DNA from: a bacterium
GTDB lineage: Bacteria > JAMCPX01
Direction of reading: 5' to 3'
Assembly (NCBI GenBank): GCA_021789095.1
Contig: JAJYJX010000120.1
Coordinates: 1 to 7,506, forward strand
Length of the DNA stretch: 7,506 nt
A model generated the notes under the pieces. The model did not search any database. It was not told where the DNA came from and saw only the letters and a list, made by a program, of their open reading frames with translations. The position numbers were made by a program, and so were the translations under genes. Positions 6,739 to 7,506 of the stretch are shown here, in pieces (position 1 is the stretch's first letter; the number at the start of each line of letters is the position of its first letter).

Positions 6739-7506
6739 TCAGGGCATGAGGCCCTTGCGGATTACAGACACCTTTTCATACAACTCCTGTCTTGTCGATG
6801 TTATGACCTCTCCTGTTTTTCTTGTCTTGATTTCTATAAGACCTTCCTTCTTGAGCTTTGCGCCTATAACGATTCTTATGGGGAATCCGATCAAGTCCGC
6901 ATCCTTCAGCTTCATTCCGGGCGAAATGTCCCTGTTATCGTATATAACATCAAAGCCCATACCCTGCATTTCTTTGTAAACGGCATCTGCAGTACCGGCT
7001 ATGTCCCTGTCCTTCATATTGATGGCCACAAGCTCTATTTCATACGGAGCTGTTGTGATGGGGAAGATAATACCGTCATTATCGTTGTTCTGCTCTATCG
7101 ATGCGGCAAGTGTCCTGCCTACACCAATACCATAGCATCCCATGACAAAGGGCTTTGATTCGCCGTGCTCGTCGAGGAATTCCGCGTGCATCTTTGCCGA
7201 GTACTTTGTTCCGAGCTTGAATATATGCCCGACCTCTATGCCCCTTGTAATATCCATGGGCTTGAAGCAGTGCGGGCATGCATCGCCTGCGGCTGCATTG
7301 CGTATGTCCGCAAATGTATCGGGATTGAAGTCCCTGCCTGCATTCACGCCCGTATAGTGGAAGCCGTCCTGATTTGCCCCTGTGACCATATCGGCCATAT
7401 ACTTTATTTCATTGTCAGCGATGATCTTTAGTTTTAAACCGACAGGCCCCAGTGAGCCTGCATGTGCACCTGTTACTCCTACGCAGTCCGCATCACCGGC
7501 GAACTC
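6739..7506 (-). CDS. proS: Prolyl-tRNA synthetase (ProS), C-terminal part, N-terminus beyond window edge
   Basis: ProS charges tRNA(Pro) with proline using ATP in the cytoplasm. The frame is open from the right edge to the TGA at 6739, giving the last 255 residues of a protein that is 572 residues in E. coli. The fragment begins in the bacterial-type YbaK-like editing insertion, which removes mischarged alanine; its GSLGP at fragment residues 17-21 fits the conserved GxxxP loop. Next come ACPHCF (76-81) and RGIEVGHIFKLGTKYS (88-103). Class II motif 3 follows as GCYGIGVGRTLAASIEQN (123-140). From about residue 150 is the anticodon-binding domain (TTAPYEIELVAIN, then VIYDNRDISPGMKLKDADLIGFP and RIVIGAK). 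The editing insertion identifies the bacterial ProS form rather than the archaeal/eukaryotic-like one. A single CPxC pair is present, so a full four-cysteine zinc site is not evident. The helicase gene follows downstream after about 76-91 bp with no clear terminator. Confidence 0.97.
   Translation of the reverse strand, partial: EFAGDADCVGVTGAHAGSLGPVGLKLKIIADNEIKYMADMVTGANQDGFHYTGVNAGRDFNPDTFADIRNAAAGDACPHCFKPMDITRGIEVGHIFKLGTKYSAKMHAEFLDEHGESKPFVMGCYGIGVGRTLAASIEQNNDNDGIIFPITTAPYEIELVAINMKDRDIAGTADAVYKEMQGMGFDVIYDNRDISPGMKLKDADLIGFPIRIVIGAKLKKEGLIEIKTRKTGEVITSTRQELYEKVSVIRKGLMP

Noticed and set aside
6739-6756. Small hairpin GGGC/GCCC at the proS stop codon, considered as a terminator
   Set aside because: The stem is only four pairs, overlaps the coding end, and is not followed by a U-tract in the direction of transcription.
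1-7506. Search for a defence system, mobile element, CRISPR array, RNA gene or other novel system
   Set aside because: All coding capacity is accounted for by six same-strand genes, five of them well-known core genes. No spaced direct repeats, transposase, integrase, attachment site or tRNA-like fold was seen by eye.

Overview
This window is a tightly packed block of housekeeping genes from a bacterium. All six genes lie on the minus strand, so transcription runs from high to low coordinates. In that order they are: the C-terminal part of prolyl-tRNA synthetase (proS, cut by the right edge), a DeaD/CsdA-type DEAD-box RNA helicase, undecaprenyl-diphosphatase (uppP/bacA), single-stranded DNA-binding protein (ssb), a small exported DUF4412-type protein, and nearly all of the bifunctional glutamine synthetase adenylyltransferase/adenylyl-removase (glnE, cut by the left edge). 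The long plus-strand open frames lie antisense to these genes and look like coding shadows.

The organism is most likely a Gram-negative-type bacterium of intermediate base composition. GlnE is typical of Proteobacteria and related phyla (it also occurs in Actinobacteria), and the Sec-exported DUF4412 protein is typical of Desulfobacterota (Geobacter-like) and neighbouring phyla such as Nitrospirota. This placement rests on remembered family distributions, not on a search, and is tentative.

Layout: proS ends at 6739. A 76-97 bp gap carries a good -35 and a weaker -10 in front of the helicase gene, whose better-supported start is 6647 rather than 6662. A 67 bp gap with a plausible promoter precedes uppP. 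uppP, ssb and the DUF4412 gene follow with gaps of 30 and 49 bp, each with a good Shine-Dalgarno site, and look like one transcription unit. A 123 bp gap before glnE holds the best promoter in the window: TTGATA, an 18 bp spacer, then TATAAT. A 19 bp perfect inverted repeat overlaps its -10 box. No convincing Rho-independent terminator, RNA gene, mobile element, CRISPR array or long repeat was seen, and no stretch over 300 bp lacks a gene.

The genes cover separate core jobs: translation (proS), RNA remodelling (helicase), recycling of the cell-wall lipid carrier (uppP), DNA replication and repair (ssb), an envelope protein of unknown role, and nitrogen control (glnE). They do not form an evident single pathway, and I see no sign of a novel system. 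The points worth a second look are regulatory and modest: the palindromic glnE promoter, the helicase start and promoter arrangement, and the uncharacterised exported protein between ssb and glnE.
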